A stretch of DNA of 64,000 bases from positions 1-64,000 of the forward strand of contig NZ_JACJOO010000058.1 of the NCBI RefSeq assembly GCF_014695575.1, read 5' to 3'. Under the pieces are notes generated by a model that worked only from the letters and a program-made list of their open reading frames with translations, ran no database searches and had not been told where the DNA came from. Below, one piece after another: positions 44,283 to 52,248 of this stretch. The first letter of the stretch is position 1; each line of letters opens with the position of its first letter. The position numbers and the translations under genes were made by a program. Origin of the DNA: Leptolyngbya sp. FACHB-8. Its GTDB lineage: Bacteria; Cyanobacteriota; Cyanobacteriia; Elainellales; Elainellaceae.

Positions 44283-44306
44283 TGGTGCGGTGAATGTACC
44301 GCACCA
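44283..44306. terminator. Short hairpin between convergent genes
   Basis: TGGTGCGGT and ACCGCACCA (9 bp) around GAATGT, 8 bp after the peptidase stop and 46 bp from the opposing stop. Confidence 0.5.
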
Positions 44307-44352
44307 TATAGCGATCGCCCTATTCGCAGGGGTGGGGCTGTGAGCCTGTGAG

Positions 44353-46038
44353 CTAACGCTGATAATCCAGTGTGCGCGATTGCCAAAGCATTTCCAGACG
44401 ACTGGCAGGCAGGGTGATGTAGAGAACATCGTCCAGGGTAAGCGTCGTCTTCAACAGCTCCCAACCGTGAATAGTGCCGTGGGTTGTTTCCAAATAGAGA
44501 GGGACACAATCCGTCTCAGTGGCAATATCCTGCACCTGGCGTCCTAAAAACGGGTGGGTAGCCGTCATGCATGTGGCCAAAGAGATCCACAGACTATGCC
44601 CTGCGACTCCATTCCCCAGCACCTTGCCCCCCAGAGCAGCGGCGGCAAAGGAAGGGGCAGATAAATCGGCAGGACTCAACACAGCCTCAAAGTCAAAAAC
44701 CTGCTGGGCCAGGGATGCAAACTGAGGGTCGCGGTTACGAACGGTAACGCTCAGTTCAGGAGCAAGCCCTTTAGCGGTCAGGGCAATTTCCAGGTTTACG
44801 ATGTCCTGGCTGGTCAACGCGAGTAGCGCTCGGGCCTGCTGGATGTTGGCCTCCTGCAATGTAGAGGCGAGGCTGGCATCCCCTACGAGGACGGGAACCC
44901 GGAGCGATCGCGCCGTTCCCAAGAAGCGATTATTTGGGTCTGGTTCGATCACCACCACATCACAACCACTGTCCTTCAGATGCCGCACCGTCTGCATGCC
45001 TACATTACCCAGCCCGCAGACTATGCAATGTCCGCGTCGGGGAATGGGGATGACATGCCAGAGGTTCTGTAGCCGCGCCCCCAGCACCAGGTCGTTCAAT
45101 AGGGCATAGCAGATGCCGACCACGGCAGTACCAATCAGCATGAGCATGACCGTAAAGACTTTGATATTTGGGGGAGCTTGCTCGGCCACCTCTTCGTTGC
45201 CTCCGGCTCCCGTAATCATGCCGACGGCGAAGTAGAGGGCATCTACAAAACTGGTATGAAGTGTGGCTCCGGTATAGATAACCGTGGCGATCCAGATGGT
45301 AACGGCCAGAGCCAGAAGGACCACCAGGGTAGGGCGAATATGAGGGTGAAATTGCTGGATATAGCTGAGCACATTCAGCATCTGATCCTGCCATGGACGG
45401 CGGCTACGATCGAGCTGAGGTTTGCTGGCAAGGATGAGGCGATCGCCCCACTGCAAGGTCTGCCCCTCCATCACCGCAGTCACCAGATCCTGGCAGTTAT
45501 CCGCCGGGAGATAGTAAATTAGCATCCGGTTCCGATCCTCCCAGAGGGAACTGAGGGGCCGCCCCAGCCAGGGATGCTCATCGTGGATCACTTCTTCCCG
45601 GATGGGCCAGGTTTGCCCAAACAGCTGCAACTGCCCGATCGCCCGGTTTCCCAGAGCCGAGAACGCAAACACCGGCGCAGATAGGGCCGCCACGCTCATG
45701 CTGACGTGGTCGGGCAGAATGTGGTCGAGGCGATCGCCCAAACTGGCATTGAATAACCGATTGATGATGCGAATTTTAGGATTGAGCACCCGCGCCTGAG
45801 CCAGAATGCCCAAATTTAGGGTGTCGTCGCTGGTGGCGGCTACGAGGGTGTGGGCTTCGCGCACTCCGGCTGCGATGAGGGTGGAGGGCGATCGTAAATC
45901 CCCCACAATTACGTCGCGCTCCTCCTGGGCCAGCGGCTCCGGATGCACTCCCACCACCCGTGCCCCCTGTTGCCGCAGTAGGGAAAATACTTTATACCCG
46001 GCACCGCCAAGACCACAGACAATGATGCGGGGTTTCAT
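44353..46038 (-). CDS. Two-RCK channel-like protein with atypical pore (TrkA-N, 2TM, TrkA-N)
   Basis: 561 residues in three parts. An N-terminal RCK/TrkA-N domain carries GLGGAG (9-14). A two-helix pore module follows (TM about 236-257 and 292-320) with pore loop FVDALYFAVGMITGAGGNEE at 264-283. A second RCK domain starts near 337 with GLGNVG (342-347) and a TrkA-C-like end. In potassium channels the filter reads TVGYG; here the corresponding place reads ITGAGG, so selectivity is unlikely to be that of a normal K+ channel. An RCK before the pore is also uncommon. It may be a regulated cation channel or a non-conducting sensor. Minus strand, alone. Confidence 0.82.
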   Translation of the reverse strand: MKPRIIVCGLGGAGYKVFSLLRQQGARVVGVHPEPLAQEERDVIVGDLRSPSTLIAAGVREAHTLVAATSDDTLNLGILAQARVLNPKIRIINRLFNASLGDRLDHILPDHVSMSVAALSAPVFAFSALGNRAIGQLQLFGQTWPIREEVIHDEHPWLGRPLSSLWEDRNRMLIYYLPADNCQDLVTAVMEGQTLQWGDRLILASKPQLDRSRRPWQDQMLNVLSYIQQFHPHIRPTLVVLLALAVTIWIATVIYTGATLHTSFVDALYFAVGMITGAGGNEEVAEQAPPNIKVFTVMLMLIGTAVVGICYALLNDLVLGARLQNLWHVIPIPRRGHCIVCGLGNVGMQTVRHLKDSGCDVVVIEPDPNNRFLGTARSLRVPVLVGDASLASTLQEANIQQARALLALTSQDIVNLEIALTAKGLAPELSVTVRNRDPQFASLAQQVFDFEAVLSPADLSAPSFAAAALGGKVLGNGVAGHSLWISLATCMTATHPFLGRQVQDIATETDCVPLYLETTHGTIHGWELLKTTLTLDDVLYITLPASRLEMLWQSRTLDYQR

Positions 46039-46244
46039 ACCGTGTCCAATACTAACGCCTGTTCACTAAAGTCAGGAGTCCGTGACGGGGCGATTGCGTG
46101 CAGCGCCCGAACTCCAGAACAGTATTGTTTGGGCAGTGCCTTCGGCAATCTGTAGCCCTGGGCACGACGTAATAAAACTTCTTTGAACGCTCAATTCTCT
46201 GGGCTACACCAAAACATACTTTTGTCGCTGCAATTGAAGGCCGA

Positions 46245-46631
46245 TTAACTTGCCTCGCCAACGCGAATCAGGCAACCGTCTGGGTCAATCACGCCAAATT
46301 CTTTCATGCCCCAGGGGCGGTCGCTTAACGGGAAGACTCGCGTTGGTGGCTTGGCAGCTTCAATCTGGGCCCACAAGGCTTCGATGCCCGTGACCGCGAT
46401 GTAGATACAGGATTGATTCTGAGCGGGAACAAGAATGCTGGGGTCTTCTGGGCGGGATAGGTGCAGAGGATGGCCCTGCAGTTCGACAATACCGTAGGAG
46501 GTGTCGGGCATGAGGAACCGCTGGGTGAAGCCAAGGTAATCGCAGTAGAAGGCGATCGCCCGTTCCACATCAGCTACGGAAAGAATAGGGCTGAGGGCTG
46601 TAATTTGGAATGGGCGATCGGATGCTATCAT
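46245..46631 (-). CDS. VOC-family (glyoxalase/bleomycin-resistance) protein
   Basis: 128 residues from the ATG at 46631, preceded by GAGGG. One VOC repeat pair: ITALSPILSVADVERAIAFYCDYLGFTQRF, YGIVELQGHPLHLSRP and FGVIDPDGCLIRVGE. Metal ligands would include His in HPLHLS and Glu near the end. The fold is used by glyoxalases, dioxygenases and drug-binding resistance proteins; nothing fixes the substrate. Confidence 0.85.
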   Translation of the reverse strand: MIASDRPFQITALSPILSVADVERAIAFYCDYLGFTQRFLMPDTSYGIVELQGHPLHLSRPEDPSILVPAQNQSCIYIAVTGIEALWAQIEAAKPPTRVFPLSDRPWGMKEFGVIDPDGCLIRVGEAS

Positions 46632-46901
46632 TGCTTCCCTCACGGGTCAGTACCTTTCCCTGAAAATAGTTCCCCTGTTCTTCTGCGTCAAGCAGGGTTT
46701 GGGAAGGACGGCCATTCTCCAGAATGGGCTTGAAACCTTGTGAATGGCGAGTGGATGGAGTTGTGGTGAGATAGTTTGACTTCTGTGGCAAGCATTGTCC
46801 GAATTAGTTCTAAATCGCCAGAAATAATTGCCAGCAAAGCAATAGAGCTCGCATGGGGGGTGATACACCTCATCGTTGCAGATAGAATGAACGGATGACT
46901 C

Positions 46902-47384
46902 ATGCACTTGGCTTCTCGTCTCATGGCCGAACCGTCGTCTTACTCTGCTCAGGCCGCTGCCCAAGAACCCTTTATGGCCACGATACGGGAATTAGTGCGG
47001 ACTTATCAGGCATTTTCCGGCTATTCAGAAGGGTTTGTGCGGCGGTTTGACCTGACCCCGGCTCAGTTTGATGTGATTGCAACCCTAGGCAACACGTCGG
47101 GGATGAGTATGGGGGAGATTGGCGAAAAAACCCTGATTACGAAAGGGACGCTAACTGGCGTGATCGATCGCCTGGAACGGAAGGGCTTGATTGTGCGGGA
47201 GGTGTCATCGAGCGATCGCCGCAGCACCATCGTCAAGCTTACCTCCCAGGGAGACGTTCTCTTTCAAGCAGCGTTTCCCGCCCATATCGCAGACATGAAG
47301 CAGCACCTGGCCCCCATTGGCGTATCCGAGTTAGACGATCTACGAGTCTTGTTGAACCGTTTGGGAGACGCCTTTAGAAGCTAG
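46902..47384 (+). CDS. MarR-family transcriptional regulator
   Basis: 160 residues (start at 46902, or ATG at 46923, MAEPSSYS). The winged helix spans LTPAQFDVIATLGNTSGMSMGEIGEKTLITKGTLTGVIDRLERKGLIVREVSSSDRRSTIVKLT, with the DRR wing typical of MarR proteins. Dimer helices flank it. It probably represses a nearby or distant efflux or stress gene; the divergent VOC gene, 258 bp away, is a candidate target. Its stop codon TAG (47382-47384) is part of the CTAG that begins family E copy E2, so the 3' end touches an inserted element. Confidence 0.88.
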   Translation: MHLASRLMAEPSSYSAQAAAQEPFMATIRELVRTYQAFSGYSEGFVRRFDLTPAQFDVIATLGNTSGMSMGEIGEKTLITKGTLTGVIDRLERKGLIVREVSSSDRRSTIVKLTSQGDVLFQAAFPAHIADMKQHLAPIGVSELDDLRVLLNRLGDAFRS

Positions 47385-47479
47385 TAGGCCATGGCCTAAG
47401 TTCGTCACCTATTTTTTGTGTGGGGTGCTTCGCACCCCACACAAAAAATAGGTGATACATTTACGCCTCAGCGCACTAG
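47381..47479. repeat. Family E element bounded by CTAG (copy E2), overlapping the marR stop
   Basis: Starts CTAGTAGGCCATGGCCTAAG, ends in CTAG at 47476-47479. The hairpin CCTATTTTTTGTGTGGGG has perfect arms and apex GCTTCGC (47427-47433). Compared with E1, one base is missing from both arms at the same place. Confidence 0.72.
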
Positions 47480-47569
47480 TACGCGGTAGCTCAAATCCGC
47501 CCATGTTAGGTATGTGGTATGCCCTCGAGTTTGGGTGCAAAATATGAGGCGGCTTATTCCAACATGCTC

Positions 47570-47763
47570 GCCATTTTTCCATCAATTCTGATTTTGAAAT
47601 CAGGCCCGACAACCGCGCGTCTTTAGCGCGCGGTTGTCGGGCATCAAAGTCAAGAGTTCACGCCCGTAGGGCGTGAACTCTTGACTTTGATGCCGATCCT
47701 GAGAATTGCTGCCATTTTTCTCAAGCCCTTGATTTTGCGTACGCAACGCGTGAGAAAAATGGC
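47570..47763. repeat. Family F palindrome (copy F2), split by A3
   Basis: GCCATTTTTC at 47570-47579 is mirrored by GAGAAAAATGGC ending at 47763. Removing A3 with one 9-bp flank restores a sequence matching the reverse complement of F1 (10890-10958), apart from a deletion in the loop. Confidence 0.65.
47580..47711 (-). mobile_element. Family A twin-hairpin element, copy A3 (132 bp), inside F2
   Basis: Reverse orientation. Flanking 9-mers CCATTTTTC (47571-47579 and 47712-47720) are identical. H2 reads CCCGACAACC with GGTTGTCGGG, both arms changed relative to CCCGAAAACC elsewhere. H1 reads AAAGTCAAG with CTTGACTTT, again both arms. Confidence 0.95.
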
Positions 47764-47773
47764 GAAGGCATTG

Positions 47774-48445
47774 CTATTTGAGCTCGACCCCTTGAATTAG
47801 ATTTTGCATCTCGGCTTCGTTCTTCTGAAAGTTGGCCGGAGCTGTCCAGGTGAGAATTTGAGTGAAGTACTCGGGCGTTTCCACAATGGTATGTAAGTAG
47901 ACCACACCAATGCTGTTGAGAGAACCGCGAATTTCGTATTGAAGGGCCGGATAGCTACCCACTTTTGTGATGCGATCGCTTGGCCCCTTCTGCTCCACCT
48001 GGGTGAGCTGCTCCGTGAGGAGTTGGCGCGATCGCTCTGAAAATTGCTCTTTTGTCAGGGCACCCAGCTCCGCTTTAGGCTGTGCCCGCACAATCAAGTA
48101 GATTTGCTGTGCTGAGTTTTCTGCCTGAATTTGAGCTTGAGGATTCAGATTCGAAGCAGGCTCCCAACCCTTGGGCAGTACCACCTGGCTAGATTTGTCA
48201 GGAGCTTCCAACAAATTAGCCGGTTGCGTTGGGGGTAATTCTGTCGTCACGGGTAACGACACATCCCCAGATGTCGGTTGAGTCGGTTGTTCTGGGCCAG
48301 AGGCAAATTCGGCTATGACCCAGCCAGCCCCTAAGGCCCCAGCGATCGCCACGGGCATTAACCACGGTGTCCACCACTGTCGCCAGGAAGGGCGACTTTC
48401 AGGGGTAGACGGAGTGTTGTCGGGAGGTGGGGAATCCAGCGTCAT
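47774..48445 (-). CDS. Membrane-anchored protein, PsbP/DcrB-like domain
   Basis: 223 residues. One transmembrane helix (about 26-46, WLMPVAIAGALGAGWVIAEFA) after a Pro/Ser-rich N-terminus, then a Pro/Thr-rich linker and a folded domain of about 140 residues starting VVLPKGWEPASNLN. The pattern GWEP...A....YLIV..Q.K....L....FS, then YEIRGSLNSIGVVYLHTIVET, resembles PsbP/DcrB/Mog1-fold domains. Function is unknown. It is oriented with zur, 300 bp downstream of that gene's stop. Confidence 0.6.
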   Translation of the reverse strand: MTLDSPPPDNTPSTPESRPSWRQWWTPWLMPVAIAGALGAGWVIAEFASGPEQPTQPTSGDVSLPVTTELPPTQPANLLEAPDKSSQVVLPKGWEPASNLNPQAQIQAENSAQQIYLIVRAQPKAELGALTKEQFSERSRQLLTEQLTQVEQKGPSDRITKVGSYPALQYEIRGSLNSIGVVYLHTIVETPEYFTQILTWTAPANFQKNEAEMQNLIQGVELK

Positions 48446-48557
48446 AGGAATGGAAGGCGAGTTGAAACGGTTTCCTCTAGAAGGTCAGCTCCAAAGAGGC
48501 TCCAAGCGTTCAATTCTACAGGGTTAATTTTCAATTGGCCTGAAGCCTGTGCCGCAT

Positions 48558-48689
48558 CAGCAATTCTCATTTTGAAATCAGGCCCGAAAACCGCGCGCTA
48601 AAGGCGCGCGGTTTTCGGGCATCAAAGCCAAGAGTTCACGCCCGTAGGGCGTGAACTCTTGGCTTTGATGCCCATACTGAGAATTTCTG
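48558..48689 (-). mobile_element. Family A twin-hairpin element, copy A4 (132 bp)
   Basis: Flanking 9-mers GTGCCGCAT at 48549-48557 and 48690-48698 are identical. Ends CAGCAATTCTCA and TGAGAATTTCTG (one change). H2 precedes H1 on this strand. It lies between zur and the 47774-48445 gene. Confidence 0.95.
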
Positions 48690-48743
48690 GTGCCGCATCT
48701 CGTCGGACAGGGTTGAACTGCCATACCCTCTAGGTGGCGGAAT

Positions 48744-49136
48744 TCAGACATCATTGGCTAACTGACACTGGGTGCACAGGCCGAAGAATTCCAGCATGTG
48801 ATAGTAAATCTTGAAGTGATAGGAGTCGTGCAGCTTCTCCTCCAAATCATGGACTGGGCATTCACTGATAGGAATAGAGCTGCCGCACTGTACGCAGGTG
48901 AGGTGGTGGCGATCTTCCTTCAGCGTACTGTAAAGAGATTCTCCGGTGGCGAGGGTTCGTACCTGCAAGGAGCCGTCTCGCTTCAACAGTTCCAGAGCCC
49001 GATAAACTGTTGCCAGCCCAATGCTGTGGCCCTGTTGCCGTAGCTCCATATAAATGTCCTGGGCAGATACCGATCTGTCCAGTGACTTGAGGAGGTCGAG
49101 GATAAGTTTTTGGCTACGGGTGCGGCGATCGCTCAT
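48744..49136 (-). CDS. zur: Fur-family regulator, Zur type
   Basis: 130 residues from the ATG at 49136; an ATG at 49145 adds three residues. Winged helix SVSAQDIYMELRQQGHSIGLATVYRALELLKRDG (about 22-55). Structural zinc site in two CxxC pairs: Cys81/Cys84 (LTCVQCG) and Cys121/Cys124 (GLCTQC). HHLTC and ECPVHDLEEKL plus YYHMLEFFGLC resemble the Synechocystis and Anabaena zinc regulators (Zur/FurB) more than FurA or PerR. No zinc-transport or metallochaperone gene is adjacent, so the targets must be elsewhere. Family A copies flank it on both sides. Confidence 0.8.
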   Translation of the reverse strand: MSDRRTRSQKLILDLLKSLDRSVSAQDIYMELRQQGHSIGLATVYRALELLKRDGSLQVRTLATGESLYSTLKEDRHHLTCVQCGSSIPISECPVHDLEEKLHDSYHFKIYYHMLEFFGLCTQCQLANDV

Positions 49137-49291
49137 GGGGTCCATTCACGAGGTCGTCAGTGGGGGCAGGTCTCAATTGATGCATGGTTGATTCTAGAAC
49201 GCCCCTACTCGACCGAACAAAAATAGCATTGGGTGGCCTGCCTCCATCATATAGCAAGCCCTTAGCTGCTTAGGGCAGGTGTATTCTGGCC

Positions 49292-49424
49292 CAGCAATTC
49301 TCATTTTGGAATCAGGCCCGAAAACCGCGCGCCCTTGGCACGCGGTTTTCGGGCATCAAAGCTGAGAGTTCGCGCCCTACGGGCGCGAACTCTCAGCTTT
49401 GATGCCCCATACTGAGAATTGTTG
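49292..49424 (-). mobile_element. Family A twin-hairpin element, copy A5 (133 bp)
   Basis: Flanks ATTCTGGCC (49283-49291) and ATTCCGGCC (49425-49433) match at 8 of 9. H1 carries GCTGAGAGTTCGCG with CGCGAACTCTCAGC, where most copies have GCCAAGAGTTCACG; all changes are mirrored. One extra base relative to 132-bp copies. Confidence 0.9.
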
Positions 49425-49512
49425 ATTCCGGCCCGGGTGGCTAACAGGATCAACACCTGTCCGAACCACCCTTCGCAGGCGATAGGACTAACGCAAGCTT
49501 GCTAAATGCACC

Positions 49513-49563
49513 GCATGGATATTAGATATGCCGGGTAAAACTCGGCATATCTAATATCCATGC
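49513..49563. repeat. Perfect 21-bp-arm hairpin
   Basis: GCATGGATATTAGATATGCC plus G pairs to its exact complement around a 9-base loop (GGTAAAACT). It lies in the 560-bp gap upstream of purS. Confidence 0.65.
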
Positions 49564-49583
49564 GATAGCCTGGTATGTAGCAG

Positions 49584-49662
49584 TAGGTATGTTTCAATCG
49601 CTGAAAGGGTTGTTTCTTCGTGTGCTTCGCGCATAAAAAACAACTTATAAAACAGACCCTAG
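49584..49662. repeat. Family C palindrome (copy C2) in the purS leader
   Basis: The reverse complement starts CTAGGGTCTGTTTTATAAG, matching C1. The hairpin GTTGTTTCTTCGTG pairs imperfectly; apex GCTTCGC at 49624-49630. Its end is 36 bp before the purS start and probably lies within the 5' leader. Confidence 0.6.
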
Positions 49663-49697
49663 TAGAATGGGATCCGTTGCAGCGAGTTTTTGGAATT

Positions 49698-49955
49698 GTG
49701 AGTCAGACCTATCAGGCGAAAATTTATGTCACCCTGCGTCCCTCCGTGTTAGACCCGGCGGGAACGGCGGTGCAGTCCGGGTTGCAGCACATGGGCTACG
49801 ACAATGTCGAGCAAGTGCGCATTGGTAAGTACGTTGAGGTGAAGCTGACGGCAGCGGATGAAGCAGCTGCCAAAACCCAACTTGATCAAATTTGCGATCA
49901 GTTGTTGGCCAATCCCGTGATCGAAAATTACCGCTTTGAACTAAGTGCAGGGTAA
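49698..49955 (+). CDS. purS: Phosphoribosylformylglycinamidine synthase subunit PurS
   Basis: 85 residues from GTG at 49698; a longer frame from 49620 runs through the family C palindrome and does not resemble PurS. The domain SQTYQAKIYVTLRPSVLDPAGTAVQSGLQHMGYDNVEQVRIGKYVEV is canonical. PurS dimers bridge PurL and PurQ, passing ammonia to FGAR in purine synthesis. It is 3 bp from purQ, so the two are translationally linked. Confidence 0.92.
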   Translation: MSQTYQAKIYVTLRPSVLDPAGTAVQSGLQHMGYDNVEQVRIGKYVEVKLTAADEAAAKTQLDQICDQLLANPVIENYRFELSAG

Positions 49956-49958
49956 GCA

Positions 49959-50660
49959 ATGAAATTTGGCGTTGTGGTATTTCCGGGGTCGAATTGCGAT
50001 CGCGACGTAGCTATGGTCACCCGCGATGTGTTGGGGCAACCCACTCGCATGATCTGGCACGAAGAGCGCGACCTAGGAGATCTGGATGTGATTATCCTGC
50101 CCGGAGGCTTTAGTTACGGCGATTATTTGCGGTGTGGGGCGATCGCCCGCTTCTCCCCCGCCCTCCAGGCTACGGTAGAGCATGCCCAGCGAGGCGGCCT
50201 GGTGCTGGGGATTTGTAATGGTTTCCAGGTATTGACTGAGGCGGGGTTGCTGCCGGGTGCCCTGGTGCGTAATCGGGATTTGCACTTTATTTGCGATCGC
50301 CCCTCCCTCCGTATTGAGCGTACTGATCTGCCCTGGACGCAGTCCTATCAACCTAAACAGGTGGTTACGATCCCCATTGCTCATGGGGAAGGCTGCTACT
50401 ATGCCGACACTGATACTCTGGCGGAACTGGAAGATAATGGTCAGGTTGTTTTCCGTTACAGCACGCCCACGGGTGACACAACCCCGGATGTGAACCCCAA
50501 CGGCTCCGTTAACAACATTGCGGGCATTTGCAACCGTCAGGGCAATGTGTTGGGCCTTATGCCTCACCCCGAACGTGCTTCCGATGCGATGCTGGGCAAC
50601 ACCGATGGGTTGGCCCTGTTTGAAGGATTGTTGAACGCCGCAAAGGTTTTGGTTTCATAG
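49959..50660 (+). CDS. purQ: Phosphoribosylformylglycinamidine synthase subunit PurQ
   Basis: 233 residues. Class I glutamine amidotransferase: [21 protein letters not shown], nucleophile Cys86 in [10 protein letters not shown], and the His-x-Glu pair in MPHPERASD near the C-terminus. It generates ammonia from glutamine for PurL. purL is not in the window; purS and purQ form the operon here. A perfect hairpin follows 10 bp after the stop. Confidence 0.96.
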   Translation: MKFGVVVFPGSNCDRDVAMVTRDVLGQPTRMIWHEERDLGDLDVIILPGGFSYGDYLRCGAIARFSPALQATVEHAQRGGLVLGICNGFQVLTEAGLLPGALVRNRDLHFICDRPSLRIERTDLPWTQSYQPKQVVTIPIAHGEGCYYADTDTLAELEDNGQVVFRYSTPTGDTTPDVNPNGSVNNIAGICNRQGNVLGLMPHPERASDAMLGNTDGLALFEGLLNAAKVLVS

Positions 50661-50669
50661 CTTGAGCCG

Positions 50670-50720
50670 ATTTCAATCAAAAAGAGCAGGAGTTACACTC
50701 CTGCTCTTTTTGATTGAAAT
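50670..50720. terminator. Perfect 23-bp-arm bidirectional terminator
   Basis: Arms 50670-50692 and 50698-50720 pair perfectly around TTACA. The arms contain AAAAAG and CTTTTT next to GC-rich segments, giving a U-run on both strands. It sits between convergent purQ and the MCE gene. Confidence 0.75.
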
Positions 50721-50731
50721 GGCAGCGTGAT

Positions 50732-52054
50732 TTATCGCGACAAACGCCCAAGAACAATTGACCGTTTTGCTGCTTCCTTTTCCTGGAGCTGCGGAGCCGG
50801 GAGGGCTGGGGATGGAGATGATGGACTGGCAGCGGGAACGGGAGTTGGCGCAGAAGCCTCAGGAGCCGTAGACGCAGCAGAGGTTGTAGCCTGGGCTGTG
50901 AGAAGAGCTTGCTCAGCAGGGGCAAGGGTCTGGGCGATCACGGCCTGGTGTTGTAGCTCTTCTGCTGAGGACACTAGATTGCCTAAGCCTTGAATGAGTT
51001 CGCGAAGGCTGTCCCGCACTTCAGGGTCGCCGGTTAGCTCGTCGAGGTCGGCGGTAATTTTCTGCACATTCTGGAAGGTGGCGCGGGCTGAGTCCAGGGT
51101 TTCCTGGAGGAGCAGCATATTCTCACCCGTAGCCAGGGCACCCGTCAGATTACGCAGGCTGGCAGAGGCTTCAGCGGCATTGGCCGAGGCCTGGGCAGCA
51201 TTAGCCGAAAGTATCTGGAGGTTTTGTACGACTCCGGTATCATCTTCCACCAGGGGGGTCAGGCGATTGACGATGTACCCAATATCGACGGTCGTGCGAT
51301 TGAGGTTATCCAGGCTGCCCACAATGGCCGTTCGATTGGAGACAAGCAGACGGTTCAACTCTGCAGCCGAAGTACCGGCCTGGTCAGCCGCTAAACCAAT
51401 GCGGTTCGTGGTATCGCCTACCGTCCGTAGCAGAGGGCCGACTTCCTGCTGAACGGAGGAGGCAATAACTGTGACCTGATCCGCTAGTTGAGCCACCTCT
51501 GCCGCCGCATTGGAGCTATTGCGGGTTAAATCTTTGAGGTTGGTAAAGAGTTCTTCATCCGCAAACAGATCGGCCAGTTTAATGGTGGCGGCAATCAATT
51601 CATTGAAGGTGGCGCCTACCTGGCCCTCAATGCGATCGCCATTACAGATAATGCTGCTTCCCGGACAGTCGCGAGCCAGGGGATTGGTGGCAACCTCCAC
51701 AGGGGCGGTGGGTGGAGGCAGGATATCGATGGTGGCCTCACCAATTAATCCCGTCTGATTCGTCAAAATAATCGAGTCGTCAGGAATTTGTAGAGTGGCT
51801 GGACGAATTTCTACCTCCACAACGGCCGCCTGGGAGTCGGCCCCTACGGCACGAACTCGGCCGACGACGACACCGCGATAACGCACGGCAGATCCAACCT
51901 GCATGCCGCCAGCGTCCCGAAATTCGACGCTAAAGACATAGCTACGAGCGCCCAAACGTAAGCCCCGTAGCCAGACGACCAGCAACCCAAAGACTGCCAG
52001 TCCTACCAGTACCAATAATCCAACTGACCCTTCCCGAAGTGTGCGCGATCGCAT
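50732..52054 (-). CDS. MCE/MlaD-family lipid-transport protein
   Basis: 440 residues. One N-terminal transmembrane helix (VGLLVLVGLAVFGLLVVWL, about 10-29), an MCE domain (about 36-115, VEFRDAGGMQVGSAVRYRGVVVGRV), then a long helical region, and a Pro/Ala-rich end. MlaD/TGD2-type proteins form hexameric lipid channels in the periplasm or chloroplast envelope and work with an ABC importer. The ATPase is the next gene upstream (52249-53088) in the same direction, 194 bp away. The MlaE/TGD1 permease is not here, as is usual in cyanobacteria. Confidence 0.9.
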   Translation of the reverse strand: MRSRTLREGSVGLLVLVGLAVFGLLVVWLRGLRLGARSYVFSVEFRDAGGMQVGSAVRYRGVVVGRVRAVGADSQAAVVEVEIRPATLQIPDDSIILTNQTGLIGEATIDILPPPTAPVEVATNPLARDCPGSSIICNGDRIEGQVGATFNELIAATIKLADLFADEELFTNLKDLTRNSSNAAAEVAQLADQVTVIASSVQQEVGPLLRTVGDTTNRIGLAADQAGTSAAELNRLLVSNRTAIVGSLDNLNRTTVDIGYIVNRLTPLVEDDTGVVQNLQILSANAAQASANAAEASASLRNLTGALATGENMLLLQETLDSARATFQNVQKITADLDELTGDPEVRDSLRELIQGLGNLVSSAEELQHQAVIAQTLAPAEQALLTAQATTSAASTAPEASAPTPVPAASPSSPSPALPAPQLQEKEAAKRSIVLGRLSR

Positions 52055-52248
52055 CCCTTATCCTCTTAGCATTGCAGGCACCGTCCGCCCCCATTAAACC
52101 AGCTTGTTCTACCGATCGCCTCACCCGATTCCGCAAATATCTCAGGATAGATGCGCGACTGACGAATTTATGGTGCAGGATGATGGCCCTACACTCAGCT
52201 TATTTTAGGGGGGCAAATCAAAACCAAATGTTTTTCTATAACTGCCCA

